DNA of 64,000 nucleotides. Source: Glandiceps talaboti (taxonomy: Eukaryota; Hemichordata; Enteropneusta; Spengelidae). Where the stretch lies: contig NC_135561.1 of the NCBI RefSeq assembly GCF_964340395.1, forward strand, positions 13,113,961 to 13,177,960, in the 5' to 3' direction. Below the pieces are notes generated by a model. The model was not told the DNA's origin. It saw only the letters and a list, made by a program, of their open reading frames with translations, and ran no database searches. Position numbers and translations under genes: made by a program. This document shows, one piece after another, positions 12,897 to 22,476 of the stretch (position 1 is its first letter; each line of letters starts with the position of its first letter).

Positions 12897-14452
12897 AGAT
12901 CAAATTAAACTTACCTTTCGTGAAAGGAAAGTTCCACATTAATCATTCCATCAGCTAACCTTAAAATTTTCAAACCAATTATTATTTGACGTAAACACAG
13001 ATGCAGTATGGCAAACGGGAGAGTATGGTGATTCAACATATACACTGGTTGATCAATATATGACGTGGGATGATGCTGTTGACTACTGTGTTGACAATAA
13101 TTTGGGTTATCTTTCGATTATTTCAAGTTATGGCGAGGCACAGGGAGTGGCGCAAATTGTGTTAAATAACTATCCAAACACGTGAGTAACACATGCTGAT
13201 AGCATATATATAGTTATGTATTATCATACAATTATTGCCTGGCTATTAGGGCACTAGCAGATGTCTATTAACCCTCCGAGGGCTGTTAGATAGCAACTAT
13301 TTTCCTCGGCTTGCTACATAACAGCACGGGGGTAATATGATATCTACTAGTGCCCGAATAGAGCCATGCAATAAGTGTTTTATAACACATCATATTCTCT
13401 GGCATATATTCTTTCCATAGTCAAAGCAAAACCCCCATAAGACTTCCCTGCATACAATGAATATTGCCCTAGGGATAATATAACATTACTCGTGCTCCCA
13501 TATGCGAATTGAGTTCAAATAGTCCTTACCACGTGATACCATCTAAGCCAATCACTGAACGCTAGTAATTCATAACAAACGAAACTATGAATAACGATGT
13601 AAATTTTTATAGATTTCTATAATTATATGAGTATGTTAAACTTGGTAGATCTAACTCTTATTAGGTAAGGTAGAATTTGCCTCGGAGACAACATTCCCTG
13701 AAGAATCCCTTTACATGAAAGTTTGTCCATGTTTTTTTTTTTAATTTTTGTCATTTTACTTACAGCAATGACAATCCATGGCTTGGTATAAATGATAAGG
13801 TTGCTGGAGGCGTTTACAGAACTGTTGATGGTGACATAGCCAACTATTTACCATGGGAAAGCGGAAACCCATATTTTGAACCAACTGGCTACGGTCAGAA
13901 TTGTCTCCGGTTATCGGGTACAAATGGCAAATTTCACGATGAAGACTGCAATTCTGCTAGTAGAGGAGGACTTTGTGAAATGGTAACAGGTACATGAATA
14001 CACTTTAGTGACACTTTCTTTATTGACGCTTACTTTATTGACACTCATGAATTACGGAGGGTTAAAATAATTCCGTACAGTTCTCAAGACATTTCAATCA
14101 GGCTTTACTGAGCTGCCTCAGTAGGCCCAATTCTTCATACCAATTATGGCTTATGTCCAGTCACGTGACCAAAAAACGGTAACCAGAACAGTTGCTATTG
14201 TCTGGGATTTATTCCATTTTCTCCGTATGTGTCGAGGTTTTTTTTATCCAGAAGCTTTCACGTGTTAGTCTGTATGATGTGTTCATCCATATCGTTTCAA
14301 GTCCTACTATTTTGAAGTCGGCAAGGGAGTGGTTGGTTGAGTTGAAATGAGTTTGTAACGGATCTGTTGATTTTTATCTTAAGTCCCGTAATGAATTCGA
14401 AGGTGATATATTAAGGATGAAATGTGTGTGTGTCTGTGTGTGTGGCTGTCTA

Positions 14453-14486
<34 letters not shown>

Positions 14487-16036
14487 CCGTCATTTTCTAA
14501 AAAGCGGCTAGCTCAAATCAAACGAAATTTGACTTGAATTTTAAACATATGTGATGTAAAAATTTACTTCTATTAAAATGTGAGATATGGTGCTGGATTT
14601 TTTTGTAGTATTTTAATGTGTTTACAATGATATCATGTTTTACATTACATCGATCATAGTGGTGTGACTGCTGCAGTTTTTTTTCATCATACATAAACGT
14701 TTATACGCACTTGTGAACTTTCGTTTATTGGAATTCAAGGGGTTTTTGACCTAAACGAACGAAGTTCGTTTGTTGAGCTTGTGCGACATTGGGCGAATCG
14801 TCCCAGAGGATGTTGCCCTAAACGAGTTGTATAGACCAGTATCATGCTTAATACCATAAAGTATAGGTTTTGAATTTTGTTTATTAATTTGACGTGGTAA
14901 CGAGTATGTATCTCGGGTATGTATTAGGGGATTGCGAAGGCCAAGTCGAGGACGGAAAGCTTTCCTTTACTGAGAATAGCTAGAAGGCATTTGAACAACT
15001 TTTTCGACAAATAGCTTTTACCGGGACTTTAAATATCACAGATGTAGAACTATATTTCTTGCATAATTCATGGAATTGTTAGTTGCGTTAATTTGACCTG
15101 AGCGCACAACATAACATTACGTCACGTTTTTCTCCTACAGAGTGATATCACAATGTCCTTTCAGATTTCTTATAGTTTGGCACACTTTTTTACCAATTGA
15201 GGGGTATATCATGTAAGTTATATAACCAAGAAATTTGCATTCCAGCTATAATTCTGTTTAAGAACAAAAACATCAAGACTACCCTTACGGAAGGCATTCA
15301 TCTGGTATTCCGTGAAAAGTTGTTTTGCATGTGGGGGTAGCCGGTAACGCCCGTTTCTCCAACATATATTATTCGTCCACACTTCTCACAGTGTATACCG
15401 TATACTACGTCTGTTGCTTTTTATTTTATATGTCCGAATATTGCGTATGTAATTTTGGTTTGGTTTGGTCCAGTGAAATCTGCCGTCGTTTTCATGTGTT
15501 TACAGACTACACATAGTGATGCTTTGCATTGGTGTGATCCTGTTTCTTGTTTTCTTGAAAAGTCTGTTGTGCTTCTTATGGATGAAGATGGATTCCAAAT
15601 CCCGGTCTGTTTTCTTCTCCATACAATTATTGGTTGTTGGGGAATGCAACTTTCTGATTTGTGTATGTGTTTTTTTCAGGATCTATGGTACATCGGGCAG
15701 TGCGTTTGTGTAAGTTGGGTGGGGGGTGGGGGGGGTTACTCTTTCTTCATGTTTTTATATATAAACAATATATTATATATTATTATTTAACAGTGGCAGT
15801 AACAACGCAGTCGTCGGCTACTGCAGCTCAACCGTCAATGTGCATCACTACAACTATAACAACTACTACAGGTTGGTTTTAAATCTAGTATCTTTACTGT
15901 CTACTCTGATGCTGAGGCAAGACAGAGGGCTTTATAGTCATAATATGTGTGTGGCAATTAAAACATTTGTTTGTGTAGGGAGAGAAAACATGAAATACAT
16001 AAACAACCACAGACATACATACATACATACATACAT

Positions 16037-16074
<38 letters not shown>

Positions 16075-18850
16075 GCCCGCGCGCGCACACACACACACAC
16101 ATATACATACACGCACGCACGCACACACTCACGCACGCATATACATACATAGATAAATAAATACATACACACATACAATACTTTGATAAGGATGTCATAT
16201 GGAGAATTCATGCCTGAATCAAGACCTTTTTCATTGTCCTCAGGGATCATGAAACTACGTTATGTATGGAAAATCGTACCTTAATTGTATGTGCAAAGGT
16301 TTGGAGATTAGAGCGCACACTTTCGAATCCTACTAGATAGTATAGTGGAGTAATGAAAGACACGCCATCAACTTACTACCTTGAACTACATACCATGTCT
16401 GCAAACCTTTTTCATAAAATCATTTTCATTACTAAAGGTACATCAGGATGGCCAGAGACTGAATATGGTGATTCTACATACACAGCAGTTGACCAAGCCA
16501 TGTCATGGGATGACGCTGTTAGCTACTGCACCGATAATAATCTGGGTTATCTCGCTATTATTACAAGCCTTGGCGAACTTAGTGTACTGCGCACATTTGC
16601 AATAGCCAACCTACCAATCACGTGAGTCATACTTCTTACATGTACATTGTATTTGTTTCTAGGTTTGGTTCGATGTGCACTGCAGTTATCATTAAAAGGC
16701 CTAATTAAAGGGCGACTTTGTGAATCCACTTTTTAAAATGAATCCAATTTGGTTTCATTCCTTTTCACTTATCAGTATGGAATGGGCATCGATCGGACCT
16801 CAGGCGGAAGTGACGTATAAAACTTTGTAGGCAAATTCTGTTAAACGTGTTGTCGACTGTTCCTATTCTTATTTTAATTGGACAACAATACAAGCAGTCG
16901 ATAATGTTTTTAACTGAAGGTTTCTAACAAGGCCTGTACGTCACTTCCGCCTAGGTTTTGATTGATGCCATTTCCGTATTGATAAGTAAAATGGAATGAA
17001 ACCAATGTATTTTATATTATTTTCAGCCAAAATTGGTATTAAACAAAGTGACTTCACAGGTATCTATTTCTTGTAATGACTTCTGATAAAACCATAATCT
17101 TCAATGTCCTGGCATTACTAGTAAATACTTTACATATGTAACTCACTTACTACCCAGACAAGGTAATTACTAATATGTGTTTTACCATCATACATGCCAC
17201 ATCGTTTAATTTTGAAAGTCTCTCATACCTTGGTCAGTTTATGTATAGCGCCCTCTAAGTATCATAATACAATTTATATTAATAGTGCTGACAGACCATG
17301 GCTTGGGATAAATGACAAAGATATCGAGGGTTCTTACAAAACTGTTAATGGTGACAGCGCCACCTATTTACCATGGTTTACCCCGGGTGAACCAGATGGA
17401 ACTTCTGAGGATTGTGTGCGATTAGCAAATAGCGCTGACAAAATTCTTGATGAGTCTTGTTCAAATAATAAAGGATTTCTTTGCGAAAGGCAAACAGGTA
17501 GGTGATTTTATTGATTTCATGACGTGTTTGCATACTAAAATAATGCTGAAAACACTGGATACACCCCCCCTACACACACACACACCAGTTCACCATGTCA
17601 TTGTCATATAAACAAGTAAACAAGGAATGTAGTTATAATGATTAAAAGCAGACTTTAGGTAAACATCGATACATGATAGAAGTACGTTTATCATTCAGGA
17701 AAATAATTGTTCTTCTAAAGGTACATCAGGATGGCCAGAGACTGAATATGGTGATTCTACATACACAGCAGTTGACCAAGCCATGTCATGGGATGACGCT
17801 GTTGGCTACTGCACCGATAATAATCTGGGTTATCTCGCTATTATCACAAGCCTTGGCGAACTTAGTGTATTGCGCACATTTGCAATATCCAACCTACCAA
17901 TCACGTGAGTCATACTTTTTACATTGTATTTGTTTCTAGGTTTGGTTCGATGTGCACTGCAGTTATCATTTTAAAGGCACAATTATAGGGGGACTTTGTA
18001 AATCCACTTTTTAAAATGCATCCAATTGGTTTCATTCTTTTCGCTTGGCAGTGTGGAGCTGGCATCGATCAGATCTCAGGAGGAAGTGACGTATAGACCT
18101 TTGTAGGCAAATTCTGTTAAACGTGTTGTCGAATGTTCCTAATCATATTGTTATATGGATAACAACACAAGCAGTCGATAATGTTTCTAACTGAAGTTTC
18201 CTAATTAACAAGACTCCGAATGTCACGTCCGCCTTGATTTTGATCGCTGCCATTTCCGTATTGATAAGTAAAAAGGAATGAAACCAACGTATTTTACATT
18301 ATTTCCAGCCAAGTTTGCTATCTAACAAAATGACTTCACAGGTATATATTTCTTGTAATGACTTCTGATAAAACCATAAACTTCAATGTCCTGGCATTAC
18401 TGGTAAATAATTTACATATGTAACTCACTTACTACCCTGACGAGGTCACTACTAATATGGGTTTTACAAACATAGCTGTATAATTTTGAAAGGCTCTATC
18501 TCATACATGGGTTAGTTTATGTCTAAGGCGATGCATATAGCGCCCTCCAAATATCATAATACAATTTATATTTATAGTGCTGACAGACCATGGCTTGGGA
18601 TAAATGACAAAGATATCGAGGGTTCTTACAAAACTGTTAATGGTGACAGCGCCACCTATTTACCATGGTTTACCCCGGGTGAACCAGATGGAACTTCTGA
18701 GGATTGTGTGCGTTTAGCAAATAGCGCTGACAAAATTCTTGATGAGTCTTGTTCAAATAATAAAGGATTTCTTTGCGAAAAGCAAACAGGTAGGTACTTT
18801 TACTGATTTCATGACGTGTTTGCGTACTAAAATAATGCTCAAAACACTGG

Positions 18851-18890
<40 letters not shown>

Positions 18891-21800
18891 ACCAGTTCAC
18901 CATGTCATTGTCATATAAACAAGTAAACAAGGAATGTAGTTATAATGATTAAAAGCAGACTTTAGGTAAACATCGATACATGATAGAAGTTTATCATTCA
19001 GGAAAATAATTGTTCTTCTAAAGGTACATCAGGATGGCCAGAGACTGAATATGGTGATTCTACATACACAGCAGTTGACCAAGCCATGTCATGGGATGAC
19101 GCTGTTGGCTACTGCACCGATAATAATCTGGGTTATCTCGCTATTATCACAAGCCTTGGCGAACTTAGTGTACTGCGCACATTTGCAATAGCCAACCTAC
19201 CAATCACGTGAGTCATACTTTTTACATGTATTTGATTCTAGGTTTGGTTCGATGTGCACTACAGTTATCATTAAAAGGCACAATTATAGGGGGACTTTGT
19301 AAATCCACTTTTTAAAATGCATCCAATTTGGTTTCATTCTTTTCGCTTGGCTGTGTGGAGCTGGCATCGATCAGACCTCAGGCGGAAGTGACGTATAAAA
19401 CTTTGTAGGCAAATTCTGTTAAACGTGTTGTCGAATGTTCCTAATCTTATTGTTATATGGATAACAACACAAACAGTCGATAATGTTTCTAACTGAAGTT
19501 TCCTAATTAACAAGACTCCGAATGTCACGTCCGCCTTGATTTTGATCGCTGCCATTTCCGTATTGAAAAGTAAAAAGGAATGAAACCAACGTATTTTATA
19601 TTATTTCCAGCCAAGTTTGCTATCTAACAAAATGACTTCACAGGTATCTATTTCCTGTAATGACTTCTGATAAAACCGTAATCTTCAATGTCCTGGCATT
19701 ACTGGTAAATAATTTACATATGTAACTCACTTACTACCCAGACAAGGTCACTACTAATATGCGTTTTACAAACATAGTTGAGTAGCCATACCACATCGTA
19801 TAATTTTGAAAGGCTCTATCTCATACCTTGGTTAGTTTATGTCTAAGGCGATGCATATAGCGCCCTCCAAATATCATAATACAATTTATATTTATAGTGC
19901 TGACAGACCATGGCTTGGCATAAATGACAAAGATATCGAGGGTTCTTACAAAACTGTTAATGGTGACAGCGCCACCTATTTACCATGGTTTACCCCGGGT
20001 GAACCAGATGGAACTTCTGAGGATTGTGTGCGATTAGCAAATAGCGCTGACAAAATTCTTGATGAGTCTTGTTCAAATAATAAAGGATTTCTTTGCGAAA
20101 GGCAAACAGGTAGGTACTTTTACTGATTTCATGACGTGTATTCATACTAAAATAATGCTGAAAACATTGGATATACAAATGAGACACGATTTAAGACATG
20201 TACACAGTGTCTATTGTCTTTATATCCACAGGAACTATATTGCAATAAAAGACATTCATTTTTTGAACTAACTAGTTTTTTAATACTCAAGAGTTTGGAA
20301 TCATATACAATGACAAGACAGCTTACGTTGAACAGTTTGACAAGAATCTACCCAGTTTGTAGAAAGATACTGATCAATTCACACACACACACACACAAAC
20401 ACACACACAGACACATACATGTAAACACATATACATGCACATACACACATACATACACATTCATACACACCAGTTCACCATGTTATTGTCATATATGCAT
20501 GCAAAGAAGGAATGTGTTTGTAATGATTAAAACAGACTTTAGGTAAACATTGCTACATTATAGATCACACTTTAATTAAGGAGACATTCTCTAAACAGTT
20601 ACTACTCAGGCACCTACTACAACTGTTACTGTCACCTGCACACCCACGCCTCAGTCTACAACTGCAACAACACAGCCTCCAACTACAACTGCAACAACTC
20701 TGCCACCAACGACAACTGCAACAACACAACCTCCAACTACAACTGCAACAACTCAGCCAACAACGACAGCTGCAACAACACAACCTCCAACTACAACTGC
20801 AACAACTCCGCCACCAACTACAACTGCAACAACTCAGCCACCAACGACAACTGCAACAACACAACCTCCAACTACAACTGCAACAACTCAGCCACCAACG
20901 ACAACTGCAACAACACAGCCTCCAACTACAACTGCAACAACTCAGCCACCAACTACAACTGCCACGACCCAGCCCCCAACTACAACTGCAACAACGCAGC
21001 CACCAACGACAACTGCCACGACCCAGCCTCCAACCACAACTGCAACAACACAGCCTCCAACTACAACTGCAACAACTCAGCCACCAACTACAACTGCCAC
21101 GACCCAGCCTCCAACTACAACTGAAACAACACAGCCACCAACGACAACTGCAACAACTCAGCCTCCAACTACAACTGCTACAACTCAGCCACCAACAACT
21201 GCCACGACCCAGCCTTCAACCACAACTGCAACAACACGGCCTCCAACTACAACTGCAACAACTCAGCCACCAACTACAACTGCAACAACACAGCCACCAA
21301 CAACTGCCACGACCCAGCCTTCAACCACAACTGCAACAACACAGCCTCCAACTACAACTGCAACAACTCAGCCACCAACGACAACTGCAACAACACGGCC
21401 TCCAACTACAACTGCAACAACTCAGCCACCAACTACAACTGCAACAACACAGCCACCAACGACAACTGCAACAACTCAGCCTCCAACTACAACTGCAACA
21501 ACTCAGCCACCAACAACAACTGCCACGACCCAGCCTCCAACTACAACTGCAACAACTCAGCCACCAACTACAACTGCCACGACCCAGCCTCCAACTACAA
21601 CTGCTACAACTCAGCCGCCAACTACAACTGCCACGACCCAGCCTCCAACTACAACTGCAACAACTCAGCCACCAACTACAACTGCCACGACCCAGCCTCC
21701 AACTACAACTGCTACAACTCAGCCGCCAACTACAACTGCCACGACCCAGCCTCCAACCACAACTGCAACAACTCGGCCACCAACTACAACTGCAACAACT

Positions 21801-22336
21801 CAGCCACCAACGACAACTGCAACAACTCCGCCACCACCACCTACAGGTTTGCTTAATTTAGATTTGGTGACTTGTACCTTCCATTTTATTGAAATAAACC
21901 CTTCTTTTCCTTGACCTAGCTGTGTTGTCACGTGCTACATACATGTATCTGCCGTCTGATTTACATATTCTCAGTCACAAATTAAGATCATAGCAATCTC
22001 TACTTATTAAAAAGTTCACGTTGATCTTGCGTTTTCATCTTCAAAACAGGAACACAAAGACCAATATTGGAAAGAGGAGAACATTATAGATATGGATACT
22101 TTATGCAGGAGGGCACCAATGGAATGGCAAAGGGTGGTCCAGCAATACACTTTGCAAGTGTACGTAGTATTATTTCCTGTGCTCACGCCTGTCTTGCTCA
22201 TGCATCATGCATCAGCTTCAACGTACAACTTGTTCCTGGCACTACAGAAAGAGAGTGTGAACTGTATCCTGATATATCTTACGTTGGCGAGTTGATGATT
22301 CACGTAGAGTTTGCTTATTTTAGACTTCATCAGTAG
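6935..22336 (+). CDS. Secreted six-CTLD mucin-like protein with C-terminal PAN/Apple-like domain
   Basis: Sixteen exons: 6935-7025, 7889-8069, 8946-9169, 11123-11306, 11555-11766, 13001-13181, 13766-13989, 15794-15871, 16438-16621, 17286-17497, 17721-17904, 18578-18789, 19024-19207, 19898-20109, 20599-21846, 22050-22336. They sum to 4098 bases, 1365 residues plus TAG. All donors are GT and acceptors AG. Each CTLD is split by one phase-2 intron (donor gtgagt), and all junctions between domains are phase 1, so whole domains can be added or skipped without breaking the frame. Order: signal peptide, CTLD A-C, linker, CTLD D-F, Thr-rich stalk, PAN-like domain. No membrane anchor is visible after the PAN domain, so the protein is probably secreted. 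Multi-CTLD proteins of this kind bind glycans in mucus, matrix or immunity; the role here is inferred. I know of no named orthologue with this exact order. Confidence 0.8.
7130..7580 (+). mobile_element. Decayed non-LTR retrotransposon reverse transcriptase fragment
   Basis: In shifting frames the stretch reads GVPQESVLGPLLFNVYTSPL (RT block GVPQGSVLGPLLF), then DEAALTASNLKSCI, then KSLGVILDSGLSFF, the order of the palm and thumb of L2/Jockey-type elements. The YADD box is destroyed and there are stops and frameshifts. It lies in intron 1 of the lectin gene. Confidence 0.75.
7612..7762. repeat. Compound microsatellite (CA)n(CATA)n(CAGA)n
   Basis: CA, then CATA, then CAGA runs just upstream of CTLD A. 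A matching compound array at 12694-12896 precedes CTLD C, so it was copied with the A+B unit. Confidence 0.9.
7889..9169 (+). CDS. CTLD A (exons 2-3 of the lectin gene)
   Basis: Exons 7889-8069 and 8946-9169. The first half has AVWQTGEYGDSTYTLVDQ and MTWDDAVDYC (helix alpha-2 cysteine). The second has NPWFGINDK (the WIGL position), a GYGQNCLRL cysteine, then FHDEDCNS and GGLCE, so all four canonical CTLD cysteines are present. The EPN/QPD sugar-binding triplet is EPT and the WND motif is FHD; calcium-dependent sugar binding is therefore doubtful for this domain. A and C are close copies of each other and distinct from B, D, E and F. Confidence 0.85.
8124..8243. mobile_element. Palindromic MITE, family M, copy 2
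   Basis: ATTGCCTGG and GGGCACTAGTAGATG face ATCTACTAGTGCCC and CCATGCAAT. It lies in the intron that splits CTLD A. Confidence 0.75.
9300..9600 (-). mobile_element. Penelope-like element fragment, end of the GIY-YIG domain (copy in unit A)
   Basis: On the minus strand the frame reads THFNSANHSLADFKIVVLE then RESFWIKKLDTYGE and GINP, the conserved end of the GIY-YIG endonuclease of Penelope-like elements. It ends in a stop after GINPKQ. The 5' part of the domain is missing here but present in the paralogous intron (15.3 kb). Confidence 0.65.
9604..9680. repeat. (TG)n(TCTG)n microsatellite
   Basis: A TG run passes into TCTG units in the intron after CTLD A. A shorter homologue lies at 14423-14486. 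Confidence 0.9.
10547..10595 (+). pseudogene. Broken copy of the Ser/Thr linker exon
   Basis: Following taacag, the stretch encodes VTVTTQSSATAAQP, matching the intact linker exon at 15794-15871. A deletion then removed the Thr-rich second half and the donor, so the sequence runs directly into what is intron in the other copy. With no donor it should not be spliced in; exon 3 (ends phase 1) can join directly to CTLD B. Confidence 0.6.
10730..10820. repeat. CAGA/CACG/CA-rich microsatellite
   Basis: Mixed CAGA, CACG and CA units in the intron before CTLD B. The paralogous array at 16014-16180 is longer and differently ordered. Confidence 0.8.
11123..11766 (+). CDS. CTLD B (exons 4-5 of the lectin gene)
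   Basis: Exons 11123-11306 and 11555-11766. Key motifs: GTSGWPETEYG, MSWDDAVGYC, PWLGINDKD, PWFTPGEPDGT, EDCVRL, KILDEPCSNN and GFLCE. The four canonical cysteines are present. The sugar-binding triplet is EPD, intermediate between the EPN and QPD types, with LDE at the WND position, so calcium-dependent sugar binding is plausible. Compared with D-F it has private changes (SEGTY, GTFEDC, ANSDDKILDEP). Confidence 0.87.
12694..12896. repeat. Compound microsatellite (CA)n(CATA)n(CAGA)n(CA)n
   Basis: Homologous in position and order to 7612-7762; both are followed by GAAAGTTCCACATTAA and then the first exon of a CTLD. Confidence 0.9.
13001..13989 (+). CDS. CTLD C (exons 6-7 of the lectin gene)
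   Basis: Exons 13001-13181 and 13766-13989. Nearly identical to CTLD A; the visible protein changes are WLGIND for WFGIND and PWESGNPY for PWDSGSPY. EPT again replaces EPN/QPD. The intervening intron is shorter than in A but has the same MITE M copy and the same flanks. Confidence 0.85.
13234..13373. mobile_element. Palindromic MITE, family M, copy 3
   Basis: At the same place in the intron of CTLD C as copy 2 in CTLD A, so it was carried by the segmental duplication, not by independent insertion. It keeps about 20 central bases that copy 2 lacks. Confidence 0.75.
14110..14420 (-). mobile_element. Penelope-like element fragment, end of the GIY-YIG domain (copy in unit C)
   Basis: Paralogous to 9300-9600: the minus strand again encodes the HFN...HSLADF and SFWIKKLDTY pattern. 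Together with 15300-15660 on the same strand it represents one element, now split by about 0.9 kb of other sequence. Confidence 0.65.
15300..15660 (-). mobile_element. Penelope-like element fragment with GIY-YIG motif
   Basis: The minus strand reads CKASLCVVCKHM, then ATDVVYGIHCEKCG and RIIYVGETG, matching the YxIxCxxC...YVGETGR start of the GIY-YIG nuclease of Penelope-like elements. A stop lies between FGHIK and KATDVV, so the copy is dead. Plus-strand open frames across this stretch are shadows. Confidence 0.7.
15794..15871 (+). CDS. Ser/Thr-rich linker exon (exon 8 of the lectin gene)
   Basis: Encodes 26 residues, VAVTTQSSATAAQP followed by SMCITTTITTTTG, likely O-glycosylated and with a single cysteine. 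It starts and ends in phase 1, so it is optional for the frame. It separates CTLD C from D. Its twin at 10547 is broken. Confidence 0.65.
16014..16180. repeat. CATA/CAGA/CA compound microsatellite
   Basis: CATA, CAGA, CGCG and CA units in the intron before CTLD D; homologous in place to 10730-10820. Confidence 0.85.
16438..17497 (+). CDS. CTLD D (exons 9-10 of the lectin gene)
   Basis: Exons 16438-16621 and 17286-17497. Same motifs as CTLD B, with DIEGSYKTV, GTSEDCVRL and ANSADKILDESC. The first exon has DAVSYC where B, E and F have DAVGYC. The triplet is EPD and all four cysteines are kept. Confidence 0.87.
16748..17005. mobile_element. Palindromic MITE, family N, copy in CTLD D intron
   Basis: Long imperfect terminal inverted repeats: TTGGTTTCATTCC and GGCGGAAGTGACGTA on the left face TACGTCACTTCCGCC and GGAATGAAACCAA on the right. 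The intron of CTLD B keeps only the left end (about 11427-11460) and then jumps to downstream intron sequence. Confidence 0.75.
17721..18789 (+). CDS. CTLD E (exons 11-12 of the lectin gene)
   Basis: Exons 17721-17904 and 18578-18789. Protein as in D, with ISNLPIT for IANLPIT and CEKQTG for CERQTG at the end. E and F are the youngest pair: their starts are exactly 1303 bases apart and their introns align almost base for base. Confidence 0.87.
18024..18287. mobile_element. MITE family N, copy in CTLD E intron
   Basis: Same element as at 16748-17005 and in the same intron position, inherited by module duplication. Confidence 0.7.
19024..20109 (+). CDS. CTLD F (exons 13-14 of the lectin gene)
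   Basis: Exons 19024-19207 and 19898-20109. EPD, LDE and the four cysteines are as in D and E. After it, 20160-20400 resembles the sequence after CTLD B (12480-12700), showing that D, E and F derive from a B-like module kept at the 3' end of the array. Confidence 0.87.
19327..19589. mobile_element. MITE family N, copy in CTLD F intron
   Basis: Third copy, again at the same intron position, with the left-arm core GGCGGAAGTGACGTA intact. Confidence 0.7.
20599..21846 (+). CDS. Thr-rich mucin-like stalk (exon 15 of the lectin gene)
   Basis: One 1248-base exon between ctaaacag and the donor gtttgc, open throughout in phase 1. It opens with VTTQAPTTTVTVTCTPTPQS, which holds one cysteine, and continues as roughly 44 copies of the nonapeptide PPTTTATTQ (27 bases); a few are eight residues (PPTTATTQ). 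Such Thr/Pro arrays are heavily O-glycosylated and form an extended rod, here holding six lectin domains away from the PAN domain. The array alternates variant units (ACAACTGCAACA and ACAACTGCCACGACC), giving higher-order periodicity. The antisense frame rich in Cys and Ser is a shadow. Confidence 0.85.
22050..22336 (+). CDS. PAN/Apple-like domain and C-terminus (exon 16 of the lectin gene)
   Basis: Encodes about 95 residues to TAG. The pattern SIISCAHACLAHASCISFNV followed by RECELYPD matches the cysteine spacing and the C-x-S-F-N core of PAN/Apple domains, which mediate protein or carbohydrate contacts. The domain is short: only the central helix and strands are clear. The protein ends ten or so residues later (YFRLHQ) without a membrane segment or GPI-type tail. 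Confidence 0.7.
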
Positions 22337-22364
22337 ACATAGCAATCGCTGCCTATTAATGTCA

Positions 22365-22444
22365 AACAAACAAACAAAGAAACAAACAAACATACATACA
22401 TACATACATACATACATACATACATACATACATACATACATACA

Positions 22445-22475
<31 letters not shown>
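22365..22475. repeat. (CAAA)n(CATA)n microsatellite
   Basis: About 23 CATA units after a short CAAA run, directly after the lectin stop codon, in its 3' UTR. Confidence 0.9.

Positions 22476-22476
<1 letters not shown>

Noticed and set aside
15325-15790. Overlapping + frames with hydrophobic peptides
   Set aside because: They are antisense to the Penelope-like GIY-YIG remnant, which explains the sequence better.
18519-18806. ATG-initiated frames reading MSKAMHIAPSKYHN into the second CTLD exons (four copies)
   Set aside because: The upstream part is intron tail with a clear acceptor (tttatag) in all copies; the openness is shared by descent and the domain needs its first half.
20565-20864. 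Minus-strand Cys/Ser-rich frame (CCCSCRWW repeats)
   Set aside because: Antisense shadow of the Thr-rich stalk exon.
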